Shown: positions 1 to 6,888, counted from the stretch's first letter. The stretch is 22,000 bases of DNA from an uncultured Treponema sp. (GCA_937877515.1 CALFIX010000005.1:1-22000), one strand, 5' to 3'. Translations and numbers: made by a program. Notes: generated from the letters alone by a model not told the origin.

Positions 1-2
1 AT

Positions 3-68
3 TCTAACACAGGTCTTGAATTCAGAGTGTCCTATTTGTTTCTTGGAATTTACAGGCTATTGCTGTAA
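3..68 (+). CDS. possible C-terminal tail of an upstream gene (partial)
   Basis: Frame 3 is open from the window edge to a TAA at 66-68 and encodes 21 residues that alternate and are hydrophobic (including GLEFRVSYLFLGIY), which would suit a final beta-strand of a membrane protein. A promoter for the next gene overlaps its stop codon, as expected at a gene boundary. Frame 1 is also open over this short stretch, so the call is weak. No function can be given. Confidence 0.3.
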   Translation, partial: SNTGLEFRVSYLFLGIYRLLL

Positions 69-88
69 GTATTTTTGTTTTGTATAAT
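60..88 (+). promoter_or_regulatory. sigma-70-type promoter upstream of the 184-aa gene and aroB
   Basis: The -35 TTGCTG (60-65) is separated by exactly 17 nt from a consensus -10 TATAAT (83-88). The expected transcription start is at about 95-96, which coincides with the ATG at 96. Confidence 0.7.
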
Positions 89-95
89 GATTTCT

Positions 96-650
96 ATGAA
101 TAGAAGCAGTCCTCTCTCTTTGATGGAAGCCTTTAATAAATTTGATAAAACTTTTTCACGCTATGAAGCTTCAGAAAGTCAGACAGAATTTAAGGCAGAA
201 CCTTCGCTTAATACAGTGATTGAGCGTAACATTAAAAGCGAACAGAAAGCTTGGGAGCATTCTGTTTGCATAACCTATCAAAATTTTCTTACCCCTAAAG
301 ACTCTGAAACTTCTTTAGATGAAGAGGCACTTTTAAAATCCTATAAATTATTTAAGGCTCTTACTTCTGTTTGTGAGGAATATTCTGATTCTGATGTTTT
401 TGTTCAAGAATTAAAGATAGCTTCCCCGGTTTCTTTAAGAGAAAGGTACCTGAATGGAAATGCTTTTGTTTATTTAAGGTACTGGTTTTTTAGGGAAGCA
501 AAAATAGAAGACTATGTACCTGTAATATTGCTGGATAAAAATAAAAAAAATTATCTTGATTTTGTTTCAAGAGAAAGTTATAAAGAATCTGCCATAGAAA
601 AATCTATAAAGCAAGTGATTGAAAAACATTTTTACGGAGAGCAAAAATGA
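96..650 (+). CDS. hypothetical protein, 184 aa, upstream of aroB
   Basis: I do not recognise this protein. It has no signal peptide or membrane segment. It is charged and mostly helical-looking, with a Glu/Ser-rich N-terminal third and a Lys-rich C-terminus, so it is probably cytoplasmic. The reading frame extends upstream to a TTG at 75 and an ATG at 87, but both fall before the expected transcription start of the promoter at 60-88. The ATG at 96 sits 7 nt after the -10 and has no Shine-Dalgarno sequence, so a leaderless message is the simplest reading. ATG 123 is the alternative and also lacks a ribosome site. The stop TGA overlaps the aroB ATG (ATGA at 647-650), indicating translational coupling and one operon. 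The gene being real is well supported by its promoter and coupling. Its role is unknown. Confidence 0.75.
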   Translation: MNRSSPLSLMEAFNKFDKTFSRYEASESQTEFKAEPSLNTVIERNIKSEQKAWEHSVCITYQNFLTPKDSETSLDEEALLKSYKLFKALTSVCEEYSDSDVFVQELKIASPVSLRERYLNGNAFVYLRYWFFREAKIEDYVPVILLDKNKKNYLDFVSRESYKESAIEKSIKQVIEKHFYGEQK

Positions 651-1759
651 GCACATTTAATGTTGGTCTAAAAAAAGTTGTTGATGACAGTTATGATATA
701 GAAATTGGATATTCACTTTTTGAGAGTTTACGTTCCGATTTAAAAAATGGTTTAATGGGAAAGCTAAAAAAAATCGCCCTTATAACTGACAGTACGGTTC
801 TTCCTTTGTATGCTTTGCCGCTTTCAGAGCTTTTAAGAGAAGACGGCTATACTGTTGAAGTTTTAAGTTTTCCTAGTGGTGAAGAAAGTAAGACTCGCGA
901 AGTAAAAGCTATGCTGGAGGACAAAATGCTCTCTTTAGGTTTTAGGCGTGACTGTTTTGTTCTTGCTGTTGGAGGGGGAGTTGTTACAGATTTAGCTGGA
1001 TTTTTAGCTGGAACTTATGGTAGAGGAGTTCCTTTTATAAATTATGCGACTACATTGCTGTCTGCAGCTGACGCTTCAATTGGCGGAAAAACTGCTGTTG
1101 ATACACCTCTTGCTACAAATTTAATCGGTATTTTTAATCAGCCAAAAAAAGTTTACATTGATATTGCCTGCTGGAATACTTTGCCCAAAAGAGAAATAGT
1201 AAGTGGGCTTGCAGAAACTATAAAGCACGCATGTCTTGCAAGTTATGATTTTTTTACATATTTGGAAGAGCATATAGAAGAAGTACTTTCCTTAAAAGAG
1301 GACGTCTGTATTCATGTTTCAGAAGAAAACTGCAGAATAAAATACAATGTTGTTATGAAAGATGAAAAAGAAAGCGGCTTAAGGGAAGTTCTAAACTTAG
1401 GTCACACAGTTGGACGAGCAATAGAAACTTGCAGTGACTATAGGCTTTTACACGGAGAAGCTGTTTCTATTGGTATGGCTGCTCAGCTGATTCTTGCACA
1501 GAAATTGGGCTATGTTACGGAAGAAGAAAAGGGGAGAGTTGTAAAACTTTTAAGCAGAGCCGGTCTTCCTGTTCAAATTCCTGAATATATAGACAGAGAG
1601 AAGTTAGTTAAAAAACTTTATACAGATAAAAAAACTCGCAATGGAACTCTTAGATTTGTAATTCAAAAAGGAATTGGAAGTATTGTAGAGTTTTCTCCGA
1701 ATGTCTTTGCAACTCCAATAGAAGAGTCTGTTGCTAGAGAAATAATTTTTAATATGTAA
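647..1759 (+). CDS. aroB: 3-dehydroquinate synthase
   Basis: This enzyme converts DAHP to 3-dehydroquinate, the second step of the shikimate pathway, using NAD+ and a divalent metal (Zn or Co) in the cytoplasm. The 370-aa length fits the family. The nucleotide-binding motif GGGVVTDLAGF lies at about residues 109-119 and is followed by TYGRG and the conserved ATTLLSAADASIGGK segment at 134-148. The metal ligands are visible as Glu190 (SGLAETIKHA), His253 (LNLGHTVGRAIE) and His269 (LHGEAVSIGM). The start is set by GGAG about 8 nt upstream of ATG 647, inside the end of the preceding gene, which it overlaps by 4 nt. No other aro genes are in the window and no clear terminator follows. The call is secure. 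Confidence 0.97.
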   Translation: MSTFNVGLKKVVDDSYDIEIGYSLFESLRSDLKNGLMGKLKKIALITDSTVLPLYALPLSELLREDGYTVEVLSFPSGEESKTREVKAMLEDKMLSLGFRRDCFVLAVGGGVVTDLAGFLAGTYGRGVPFINYATTLLSAADASIGGKTAVDTPLATNLIGIFNQPKKVYIDIACWNTLPKREIVSGLAETIKHACLASYDFFTYLEEHIEEVLSLKEDVCIHVSEENCRIKYNVVMKDEKESGLREVLNLGHTVGRAIETCSDYRLLHGEAVSIGMAAQLILAQKLGYVTEEEKGRVVKLLSRAGLPVQIPEYIDREKLVKKLYTDKKTRNGTLRFVIQKGIGSIVEFSPNVFATPIEESVAREIIFNM

Positions 1760-1824
1760 GTTAGATACCCTATATATACGTCTTAGATGGTTGGTTTTAA
1801 ATTTTCTATTGTTTTTACTAAAAT

Positions 1825-1853
1825 TTGACGATTGAAATATATTTTCTTATATT
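1825..1853 (+). promoter_or_regulatory. strong sigma-70-type promoter for the 62-aa gene
   Basis: The -35 TTGACG (1825-1830) is followed by a 17-nt spacer and the -10 TATATT (1848-1853). The expected start near 1860 gives a 5' UTR of about 78 nt. Confidence 0.7.
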
Positions 1854-1881
1854 TTAAATAGATAGTGTTGGATGATTTTAG

Positions 1882-1933
1882 ATGTATCTCTAAAGTCTCG
1901 CCCCTGCTGCCGAATGTGACGGCAAGAGATGTA
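1882..1933 (+). promoter_or_regulatory. structured 5' UTR that could sequester the ribosome site
   Basis: A hairpin TGCCG (1908-1912) / CGGCA (1920-1924) with a 7-nt loop lies inside a longer pairing. ATCTCT (1886-1891) is perfectly complementary to AGAGAT (1925-1930), and the helix extends to about 9 bp with two G-U pairs (1883-1891 with 1925-1933). AGAGA is the only Shine-Dalgarno-like sequence before ATG 1938, so this fold would hide it. Regulation is inferred. Only the complementarity is seen. Confidence 0.4.
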
Positions 1934-1937
1934 ATAA

Positions 1938-2126
1938 ATGAAAAAAGAATTAGTTGAATCTTTTTTGGAAGTATGTGATAAGGCTAAAAAAATTGCTGAC
2001 TCTCCAAAGCTTTCAGAAGAACAGTATGACAAGGTTTTTTATCATATGAGTAATGTAGACATGGAAACGACAATACGCACTGTTAATTATGCTTATCGTT
2101 TGCTTCAATACGAACTATCTAAGTAG
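1938..2126 (+). CDS. small hypothetical protein, 62 aa
   Basis: I do not recognise this small protein. It is charged and predicted helical (for example ELVESFLEVCDKAKKIA, residues 4-20), with no membrane segment and a single cysteine, so it is probably cytoplasmic. Support for a real gene is good: it has its own near-consensus promoter (1825-1853), an AGAGA ribosome site about 8 nt from the ATG, and an organised 5' UTR. It is monocistronic. It converges on the 96-aa gene on the other strand, with only 2 nt between the two stop codons and no obvious terminator between them. An overlapping minus-strand frame is less plausible because it lacks all of these signals. Confidence 0.7.
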   Translation: MKKELVESFLEVCDKAKKIADSPKLSEEQYDKVFYHMSNVDMETTIRTVNYAYRLLQYELSK

Positions 2127-2128
2127 TT

Positions 2129-2419
2129 TTAGTTAGAAAAGATTGAATTCCATTCGTCTTCTAAAGAGTCAAATACATAATCTCTAAGGTCTATAATCAT
2201 AGAAACTTTTTCTGCCATACCTTCCTGGCAGCAGATGCATTTTATTTCTTCCATTTTGCGGTCTCTTAAATATGCAATGCAATATTCCAGGGCCGTCATG
2301 AAATCTTTATGGTCTACGTTTCTTTTGTTGCTGGAGAGAATTATGCTGTTCCAGATAAAATCTGCATTTTTTGAAAAGTCTGCATATTCCGGTGTAAGAA
2401 AGTCTTTTGATTCTGCCAT
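2129..2419 (-). CDS. hypothetical protein, 96 aa, with a CxCC cluster
   Basis: I do not recognise this protein. It is soluble and acidic, with aromatic residues near both ends and a compact Cys cluster (CICC, residues 61-64) that could bind metal or be redox-active; that is a guess from spacing alone. A strong AGGAGG lies 5-6 nt before the ATG. It is the third gene of the operon that starts with the ComFB fusion protein, 18 bp after the Bax-inhibitor-like gene, so it is probably co-transcribed. Its stop is 2 nt from that of the convergent 62-aa gene. I have no functional assignment. Confidence 0.75.
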   Translation of the reverse strand: MAESKDFLTPEYADFSKNADFIWNSIILSSNKRNVDHKDFMTALEYCIAYLRDRKMEEIKCICCQEGMAEKVSMIIDLRDYVFDSLEDEWNSIFSN

Positions 2420-2437
2420 AATTCCTCCTTATAAGAT

Positions 2438-3160
2438 TTATTTTCTTCTACCAAAAAGTCGCAGTAGAGAAAGAAAAATATTTATAAAGTCTAAATATAA
2501 TTCCAATGCGCCGTAAACAGCAAGCTTTTGGTATGCCTCAGAGCTGTCTGCCCTTTGAGCCGTTCTTAAAATTTTTTGTGTATCGTAGGCGGTTAAAGCA
2601 GTAAAAATAACAACTGTCGCAATGGATATAAGAATATCTAACATTGTAAGGGGCTGCTTTGTAACCATAGACATTATTCCGTTCAACACGGAAACAACTA
2701 TAATGCCGATTAGTGCCATTACTAAGTAATGCCCCCAGCTGGCCAGACTCTTTTTTGTGGTTAAACCGTAAATGCTCATGGAACCAAACATTATTGCTGA
2801 ACCTAAAAAAGCATAAGAAATAGACTGAATGTTATAAATTATAAAGATTGAAGAAAGTGTTATGCCGTTTAGAATTGCATAAAGAATATAAAAGGCAATC
2901 ATTGTGCCCAAAGAAAGCTTTCTTATCAGGAGAGAAATTGACCACACTAGAACAATTTCGGCAATGGCAAGGGCAAAAAATCCCCAACCGCCATTACCCC
3001 AAATAAGCCCTAGAATATATTTATTACTTGCAGAAAAAAATGCACAGACCGCACTTATAATCATTGCAAGTGCCATCCATCCATAAGTTTTTCCTAAGAA
3101 AATGTTTTTTTCTGATTCTGTAGGATTATATAATCTCTGGTACTGAGCGCTTTCTTCCAT
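2438..3160 (-). CDS. Bax inhibitor-1 / YccA-YetJ family membrane protein
   Basis: This is a 240-aa protein of the TMBIM/BI-1 family (UPF0005). About seven transmembrane helices follow a short cytoplasmic N-terminus, from about residue 25 to 235. Family hallmarks are the NGITLSSI segment (98-105), AYDTQKI (191-197) and GALELYLDFINIFLSLLRLFG near the C-terminus. Asp193 and Asp224 are plausible counterparts of the paired aspartates that act as pH/calcium sensor in the B. subtilis relative YetJ; that equivalence is inferred without an alignment. In other bacteria the family includes calcium-leak channels and the FtsH-linked protein YccA. GGAG lies 6 nt before the ATG. The gene follows the ComFB fusion gene by 3 bp, so the two are almost certainly co-expressed. 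The family call is secure; the substrate is unknown. Confidence 0.9.
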   Translation of the reverse strand: MEESAQYQRLYNPTESEKNIFLGKTYGWMALAMIISAVCAFFSASNKYILGLIWGNGGWGFFALAIAEIVLVWSISLLIRKLSLGTMIAFYILYAILNGITLSSIFIIYNIQSISYAFLGSAIMFGSMSIYGLTTKKSLASWGHYLVMALIGIIVVSVLNGIMSMVTKQPLTMLDILISIATVVIFTALTAYDTQKILRTAQRADSSEAYQKLAVYGALELYLDFINIFLSLLRLFGRRK

Positions 3161-3163
3161 TAT

Positions 3164-3883
3164 TTACTCCTGATCGTTTGTAACGCCCTCTTTGAATAAG
3201 AAAATATCCTGAATGTTCAGACTGTATGTTGAATTAAGCTCACGTCTGTCTATTTTTTCACTTGTCAGGGGAACATCAAAAGAGAAAGTAACGTCCTGGT
3301 ACCCTTCACAGGTTATTTCCAAACTAAAATTGAATGATTTAATTTCTTTTTCTTTTTCAGAGACAATTGGAGTGCACCAGAAAGTGTAGCTTCCTTGTGT
3401 TGCAGGGTATGTTTGACATGGGTTTGGCCAGGTTACATCCATCATTTCTGCAAGCTTACCATTCATTTTTAATTCTATTTTTGCACCGGAAAGGGGTTCG
3501 AAAGTCTGACCGTCAAATACGTTACCAATAAATGTAGGAAAGTTAAACATAGGGCAGTCTACTTCAAATGGGGCAGAAACTTTTCCCATTGTGTGATACG
3601 GTCGTTTTGCAGAACTTACAAGGCGCATCCCTTCAATTCCTAGCTTATCTATGTCTGCACCAATCTGGCTGTTTGATAAATCTTTTGTATTGTGAGTTAC
3701 ACCTCTTCCACTTACAACATATCGAGGTGTTATGCGATTTAAAACATAGCTTACTGTATCTAATCTGCAATTGTCACAGTCACATGTAAGCCACGGAGAA
3801 CCTTTTTCCTTAACCTGGTCATACAATTCATTTACGCGTGTTACAACCTGCTCTTCCATTATGTTGTGGATGTTCACTATCAT
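3164..3883 (-). CDS. ComFB-domain protein fused to a C-terminal beta-sandwich-like domain
   Basis: Residues 7-65 carry the ComFB domain: NIMEEQVVTRVNEL, the cysteine motif CDCDNCRLD (34-42) and ALNR-like YVLNRITPRYVVSGRG (46-61). Some cyanobacterial ComFB proteins have been reported to bind cyclic dinucleotides. Whether this one does is unknown. After a linker, residues 116-235 look like a beta-rich domain that begins FIGNVFDGQTFEPLSGAKIELKMNG, resembling carboxypeptidase-regulatory or Ig-like modules. There is no signal peptide, so it is likely cytoplasmic even though such modules are usually extracytoplasmic. Two starts are possible: ATG 3883 (AAGGGA 8 nt upstream) and GTG 3877 (GGGAG 7 nt upstream). 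It is the first gene of a three-gene operon with a Bax-inhibitor-like protein and has its own promoter at 3950-3978. Confidence 0.8.
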   Translation of the reverse strand: MIVNIHNIMEEQVVTRVNELYDQVKEKGSPWLTCDCDNCRLDTVSYVLNRITPRYVVSGRGVTHNTKDLSNSQIGADIDKLGIEGMRLVSSAKRPYHTMGKVSAPFEVDCPMFNFPTFIGNVFDGQTFEPLSGAKIELKMNGKLAEMMDVTWPNPCQTYPATQGSYTFWCTPIVSEKEKEIKSFNFSLEITCEGYQDVTFSFDVPLTSEKIDRRELNSTYSLNIQDIFLFKEGVTNDQE

Positions 3884-3905
3884 TCTCCCTTTCCCTTTTT
3901 CGTAT

Positions 3906-3948
3906 AAAAATAGAGTGCATAAATTTTTTAAGATTTAATACACTCTAT
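3906..3948 (-). terminator. inverted repeat: weak aconitase terminator or operator at the comFB start site
   Basis: ATAGAGTG (3910-3917) and CACTCTAT (3941-3948) form an 8-bp stem, with an additional TAAAT/ATTTA pairing inside. On the minus strand the stem is followed by TTTTT, which fits a modest Rho-independent terminator for the aconitase gene upstream. The repeat also straddles the expected transcription start (about 3943) of the comFB operon, so an operator role is possible. Confidence 0.45.
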
Positions 3949-3949
3949 A

Positions 3950-3978
3950 ATTATAAGACTAAAATATTCAAAATGCAA
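3950..3978 (-). promoter_or_regulatory. promoter of the comFB-BI1 operon
   Basis: On the minus strand the -10 is a consensus TATAAT (3955-3950). A weak -35 TTGCAT (3978-3973) lies 17 nt upstream. The -35 lies inside the palindrome at 3975-3987. Confidence 0.55.
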
Positions 3979-3987
3979 ACAGTTTGC
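3975..3987. promoter_or_regulatory. perfect palindrome overlapping the -35 (candidate operator)
   Basis: GCAAAC-A-GTTTGC is a perfect 6-1-6 inverted repeat that covers the -35 element of the comFB operon promoter. The position suits a dimeric repressor or activator. No regulator is identified. Confidence 0.4.
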
Positions 3988-4039
3988 TTAATTTTTCTAA
4001 ATATTTCTTTAAGATAAGGAAAGAAATCAATAAAACCGC

Positions 4040-6067
4040 TTATTGACCGCCATTACGCGTGTAAACAGCAAGTCCTCCTTCCAGGAGAATTTTTCTGCTT
4101 CTTTCTGCAAGGTCATTTACACCTTCTATTTCTGCGTCTCCATTTTTACCATGCACGGTAAGCTTGAAGGCTGTTCCGTTTGTAAGGCTTTCTTTTATGC
4201 CTGTAAGTTCAATGGTGTCGCCTTCTTCAATCTTGTCGTAATCATCCGGATTAGCAAAAGTGATTGGTATGATGCCATAGTTAATAAGATTTGCTTTGTG
4301 AATGCGGGCAAAGCTTTTTACAATTACAGCTCTGACACCTAAGTACATAGGTCCTAATGCAGCATGTTCACGGCTTGAACCCTGCCCAAAGTTTTCTGCT
4401 CCAACAACAAAACATCCGCTAAAGTTTATAGCTTCGGCTTTTTTGTAGAAGCCGGCGTCAAGACGTTCGTATGTAAACTTTGAGATTTCCGGAATATTGC
4501 TTCTGAAAGGTAAAACCTTTGTTCCTGCCGGCATAATGTCGTCTGTAGAAACATTGTTTCCTGCCTTTAAGAGAACCGGCAATTTTAAGCTTTCGGCACA
4601 TGGCTTACAAGGTGGACATGGCTTAATGTTTGGACCGCGTAAAATTTCCACGTCTTTTGTGTATTTTTCTGCAAGTGGTGGAATTAACATGCCTTCATCT
4701 GTTGCATCGTCCAGGACATCGTTTGAACTTAGTCGGCTGTCCGTTCCGTCCAGTAAGCTTATGCGTCCGTTTTCTGTGTAGGTTTTATCTTCGTACTTTA
4801 AGGTTGTTGCATCTGTAATCTCGCCGGTAATGGCACTTGCAGCTGCCGTTTCTGGGCTTACAAGATAAATGCCTGCGTCTGCTGTTCCGCTTCGACCCTT
4901 AAAGTTTCTGTTAAATGTGCGTAAGGAAACACCTTCTGAGTTAGGTGCAAATCCCATTCCAATACATGGACCGCATGCACTTTCCAGGATACGGAATCCT
5001 GCTCTGATTAAATCTCCTAGTATGCCGGCTTTTTCTGCCATTAAGAGGGTAGTGCGGCTTCCTGGAGCAATACCTGCTTCTACGCCTGGAGCAATGTGCT
5101 TACCTTTTACAATTGCAGCAACACTGGCCAAATCGTCCAAAGAAGAGTTTGTGCAGCTACCGATTGCAACTTGAGTAACTTTTGTGCCTTTTAATTCAGA
5201 AACAGTCTTTACATTATCCGGAGAGTGAGGACATGCCGTAAGCGGTTTTAATTCATTTAAATTGATTTCTATAACCTTATCGTAAACGGCACCTTCGTCA
5301 GCCTTTAATTCCTGCCAATCTGAACCGCGCCCCATGCTTTCTAAGAAGCGTTTTGTTGTTTCGTCAGATGGAAATACACTTGTTGTGGCACCCAGCTCAG
5401 CACCCATGTTTGTGATAGTGGCCCTCTGAGGAACTGTAAGGCTTTTTACTCCTTCGCCGAAATATTCGTAAACTGCTCCAACGCCACCTTTAACGGTCTC
5501 TTTTCTTAAGACTTCAAGGATTATGTCTTTTGCACTTACGCCTTTTTGTAATCTTCCAGAAAGCTTAACTCCATAAACCTTTGGCATTGCAAGGTGAAAA
5601 GCTCCTCCACCCATAGCAACCGCAACATCTATTCCACCGGCTCCAATTGCAATCATTCCAATTCCACCACCGGTAGGTGTATGGCTGTCGCTGCCGAGAA
5701 GAGTTTTTCCAGGTTTTCCAAAGTGTTCTATGTGAACTTGATGACAAACACCGTTTCCCGGGCGAGAAAAATAAAGTCCGTATTTTGCAGCTATGCTCTG
5801 TAAATAGCGGTGGTCATCATGATTTTTAAAGTCAGTTTGAAGAGTATTGTGGTCAACGTAAGAAACTGAAAGTTCTGTTTTTACACGAGGCACTCCGATT
5901 GTTTCAAACTGAAGGTATGCCATTGTACCTGTTGCATCTTGTGTAAGTGTCTGATCAATTTTTACAGCTATGTCGATGCCACGTTCAATAGGTGTTCCAG
6001 GTGTAAATTTTAAGGTATCCGGAACAATGTGATTTTGAATGATTTTTTCTGCAAGTGTTAGTGCCAT
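4040..6067 (-). CDS. aconitate hydratase (aconitase)
   Basis: This enzyme isomerises citrate to isocitrate through a [4Fe-4S] cluster, feeding 2-oxoglutarate and glutamate synthesis. The form is the compact type of about 640-680 aa. With the start chosen here (675 aa), the substrate motif SDSHTPTGGG is at 126-135. The cluster cysteines are Cys305 (IGSCTNSS), Cys365 and Cys368 (ACGPCIGMG), and the swivel-domain catalytic loop GQGSSREHAA is at 561-570. The open frame extends to an ATG at 6112, but that start has no ribosome site. ATG 6067 has AAGGAAG 8 nt upstream, and the resulting MALTLAEKII matches the usual family N-terminus. An odd CPPCKPC cluster (484-490) lies in the interdomain linker. 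The gene is monocistronic. No citrate synthase or isocitrate dehydrogenase is in the window. Confidence 0.95.
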   Translation of the reverse strand: MALTLAEKIIQNHIVPDTLKFTPGTPIERGIDIAVKIDQTLTQDATGTMAYLQFETIGVPRVKTELSVSYVDHNTLQTDFKNHDDHRYLQSIAAKYGLYFSRPGNGVCHQVHIEHFGKPGKTLLGSDSHTPTGGGIGMIAIGAGGIDVAVAMGGGAFHLAMPKVYGVKLSGRLQKGVSAKDIILEVLRKETVKGGVGAVYEYFGEGVKSLTVPQRATITNMGAELGATTSVFPSDETTKRFLESMGRGSDWQELKADEGAVYDKVIEINLNELKPLTACPHSPDNVKTVSELKGTKVTQVAIGSCTNSSLDDLASVAAIVKGKHIAPGVEAGIAPGSRTTLLMAEKAGILGDLIRAGFRILESACGPCIGMGFAPNSEGVSLRTFNRNFKGRSGTADAGIYLVSPETAAASAITGEITDATTLKYEDKTYTENGRISLLDGTDSRLSSNDVLDDATDEGMLIPPLAEKYTKDVEILRGPNIKPCPPCKPCAESLKLPVLLKAGNNVSTDDIMPAGTKVLPFRSNIPEISKFTYERLDAGFYKKAEAINFSGCFVVGAENFGQGSSREHAALGPMYLGVRAVIVKSFARIHKANLINYGIIPITFANPDDYDKIEEGDTIELTGIKESLTNGTAFKLTVHGKNGDAEIEGVNDLAERSRKILLEGGLAVYTRNGGQ

Positions 6068-6120
6068 TTGGTATTCTTCCTTGTTTAAAAATTTTAAAAC
6101 AACTTCAGCCATAGTACAGT

Positions 6121-6149
6121 TTTATATGTTTTTTTACAAGTAAGTTAAA
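6121..6149 (-). promoter_or_regulatory. probable aconitase promoter
   Basis: On the minus strand TTTAAC (6149-6144), a 17-nt spacer and TATAAA (6126-6121) predict a start near 6114. That gives a UTR of about 47 nt before ATG 6067 and leaves the upstream ATG 6112 almost at the 5' end. A second weaker reading (TTGTAA, 17 nt, TACTAT) is also possible. Confidence 0.4.
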
Positions 6150-6170
6150 GTAGAAAAGTTTGTTTTTCCC

Positions 6171-6200
6171 TTGTGCAGTAAGCTTAAAATATGCTATATT
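6171..6200 (+). promoter_or_regulatory. extended -10 promoter of the lipoprotein gene
   Basis: The sequence ATGCTATATT (6191-6200) holds an extended -10 (TGC directly before TATATT). A weak -35 TTGTGC (6171-6176) lies 18 nt upstream of the hexamer. Seven nucleotides separate the -10 from ATG 6208. Confidence 0.55.
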
Positions 6201-6207
6201 TTTATAA

Positions 6208-6879
6208 ATGAATAATTTTTTTTGCGTGCAGAAATTTTTTGTTTTTGCAGTATTGTTTTTATCAATATTATTTTATTCCTGCTCTAATTCTTCTTCCAAT
6301 TTGCAGGATGAATATATAACTTTACAAAGTACAGCTGAAAATTTTTTAGAAAGCACAGATTGGACTGACGAAATAGAAGGTAATATTTTAACCCAAGTTG
6401 TAGAAAATAAATTTAATTACGAAAAAACTATAAAAGTTAGTCCGGAAGTAATTTCTGTCTGCATGGAAGATAATAAACCTCTTTATCCATCTGTAAATGA
6501 TTTTTCTTCTCTGGATTTGTCTTTATTTACTTTGCAGCAAAAAAATACCGTGGAAGAATTCTGTCAGTGCATTGTTGATGGAAAAGCTGCTGAAAATTTT
6601 ATGGCGAATTCTCATGTATATGCTTTAACTTTGTTTTTATATGATGTTCAAGACATTACCGGTATGAATTATTTTGCAAGTGAAGATGAAGAGAAAATTT
6701 TTACTGGATTTATTATTGGCGAGCCTTTTGTAAATGAAAATTTAGTTGAATGTCCTGTAAGGTTCTTTTACACAAATGGTTACGAAGAAGATAATTATTC
6801 TTCTCCATCTTTGGATGTGCTTTTATTTCTTTCTAAGAATTCTAGTGAATGGAAAATTCTGCAGTTTGAATTTTTATAG
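6208..6879 (+). CDS. predicted lipoprotein, unknown function, 223 aa
   Basis: The N-terminus is a lipoprotein signal: a short start, a hydrophobic core of about residues 9-23 and the lipobox FYSC with Cys25, followed by a Ser/Asn-rich stretch, so it is probably anchored in the membrane. The mature part is acidic, with no domain I recognise; its C-terminal half (repeated aromatic and beta-like segments such as CPVRFFYTNG and WKILQFEFL) suggests a small beta-rich fold similar in layout to NTF2-like or SnoaL-like domains, which is a guess. ATG 6208 has no Shine-Dalgarno sequence and lies 7 nt after the -10, so the message may be leaderless. The stop TAG overlaps the AGGAG of the next gene, which indicates an operon. 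Confidence 0.8.
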   Translation: MNNFFCVQKFFVFAVLFLSILFYSCSNSSSNLQDEYITLQSTAENFLESTDWTDEIEGNILTQVVENKFNYEKTIKVSPEVISVCMEDNKPLYPSVNDFSSLDLSLFTLQQKNTVEEFCQCIVDGKAAENFMANSHVYALTLFLYDVQDITGMNYFASEDEEKIFTGFIIGEPFVNENLVECPVRFFYTNGYEEDNYSSPSLDVLLFLSKNSSEWKILQFEFL

Positions 6880-6888
6880 GAGCATACA

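Noticed and set aside
1760..1824. Possible terminator after aroB
   Set aside because: No stem longer than a few A/T pairs and no T-run after a hairpin were found, so none is called.
1847..2032. Minus-strand 61-codon frame overlapping the 62-aa gene
   Set aside because: It has no ribosome site and no promoter, and its start lies inside the opposite gene, which has a promoter, leader and plausible composition.
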